Shown here: in pieces, positions 63,950 through 64,000 of the stretch | Numbering within the stretch: position 1 is the stretch's first letter | Layout: every line of letters starts with the position of its first letter | DNA from: Pelosinus sp. UFO1 | GTDB taxonomy: Bacteria; Bacillota; Negativicutes; DSM-13327 | Length of the DNA: 64,000 nt | Assembly (NCBI RefSeq): GCF_000725345.1 | Contig: NZ_CP008852.1 | Span: forward strand, 2,509,693 to 2,573,692 | Direction of reading: 5' to 3' | The notes under the pieces: model-generated | Databases searched by the model: none | The model's input: only the letters and a program-made list of their open reading frames with translations | Told to the model about the DNA's origin: nothing | Made by a program: the position numbers and the translations under genes

Positions 63950-64000
63950 TTACAAATGCGCTACACGTTGCTCCAACTCTTCATGTTTTGCATCATTAAA
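63950..64000 (-). CDS. C-terminal end of an unidentified gene, cut by window
   Basis: Sixteen codons and a TAA are readable on the minus strand, ending EELEQRVAHL. The frame is open to the window edge and lies 84 nt upstream of the radical SAM gene. Too short to identify; coding status is inferred from position and the absence of stops. Confidence 0.4.
   Translation of the reverse strand, partial: FNDAKHEELEQRVAHL

Overview
The window is a dense, low-GC stretch of bacterial core chromosome. All but three clear protein genes lie on the minus strand; the exceptions are a polysaccharide deacetylase, rpmB and rqcH. Gene order and family content (remA-gmk-rpoZ-coaBC-priA-def-fmt-rsmB-rlmN, the sepF/ylmH/divIVA cluster, FMN, SAM-I and T-box leaders, pyrR) point to a Firmicute. 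A complete phosphatidylserine/phosphatidylethanolamine pathway (pssA, psd) and the overall gene style suggest Negativicutes, perhaps Sporomusaceae. That placement is an inference; no rRNA or taxonomic marker is present. I see no tRNA, rRNA, insertion sequence, prophage or CRISPR array.

Layout, left to right. 1-2100: mtnA (cut by the edge), an MTA-phosphorylase-family enzyme with a 6-oxopurine-type pocket, and a PpaX-like phosphatase. 2180-4600: a small membrane protein, surE, and queE-queD for 7-deazaguanine synthesis. 4760-11440: cell-envelope genes (processive GT2 glycosyltransferase, pssA-psd, TagA-type GT26 enzyme, class A PBP, NodB-type deacetylase). 11470-18810: guaB, a tautomerase, a VTT membrane protein, recG, a DUF1858 redox protein, rpmB, hslO and a phosphodiesterase. 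18850-22600: ribD-ribE-ribBA-ribH under an FMN riboswitch with a terminator. 22600-30660: fhaA-fhaB-prpC-rodA/ftsW-pbpA-prkC-rsgA-rpe, coupling Ser/Thr phosphorylation to wall growth. 30780-42710: translation and housekeeping genes, with metK under a SAM-I riboswitch. 42850-51140: a secreted protein of unknown function, dapF, a Ca2+-type P-ATPase, rqcH, pyrR, rluD and lspA. 51300-54650: small accessory genes (CMD-family protein, 2[4Fe-4S] ferredoxin, VTT protein, TraR/DksA protein, nitroreductase, DUF5665 protein). 54700-64000: ileS under an Ile T-box, divIVA-ylmH-proC-sepF-yggS, pgeF, a radical SAM protein, and the last codons of another gene.

Many starts were moved from the longest reading frame to an internal ATG, GTG or TTG with a good Shine-Dalgarno sequence. 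Several genes carry intrinsic terminators whose stems include the stop codon. Consensus sigma-A promoters can be read upstream of ileS, yggS, rqcH and metK, with weaker ones elsewhere.

I found no clear undescribed multi-gene system. The best leads are non-coding. One is a three-hairpin element between two near-identical terminators at 51.77-51.89 kb. Others are operator-like dyads upstream of the GT2 gene and inside the yggS promoter, and an orphan plus-strand terminator near 14.54 kb. Protein-level oddities are the 6-oxopurine pocket, an HCD-type (non-RD) PrkC kinase, and Ala-Ser at the phosphatidylserine decarboxylase processing site.
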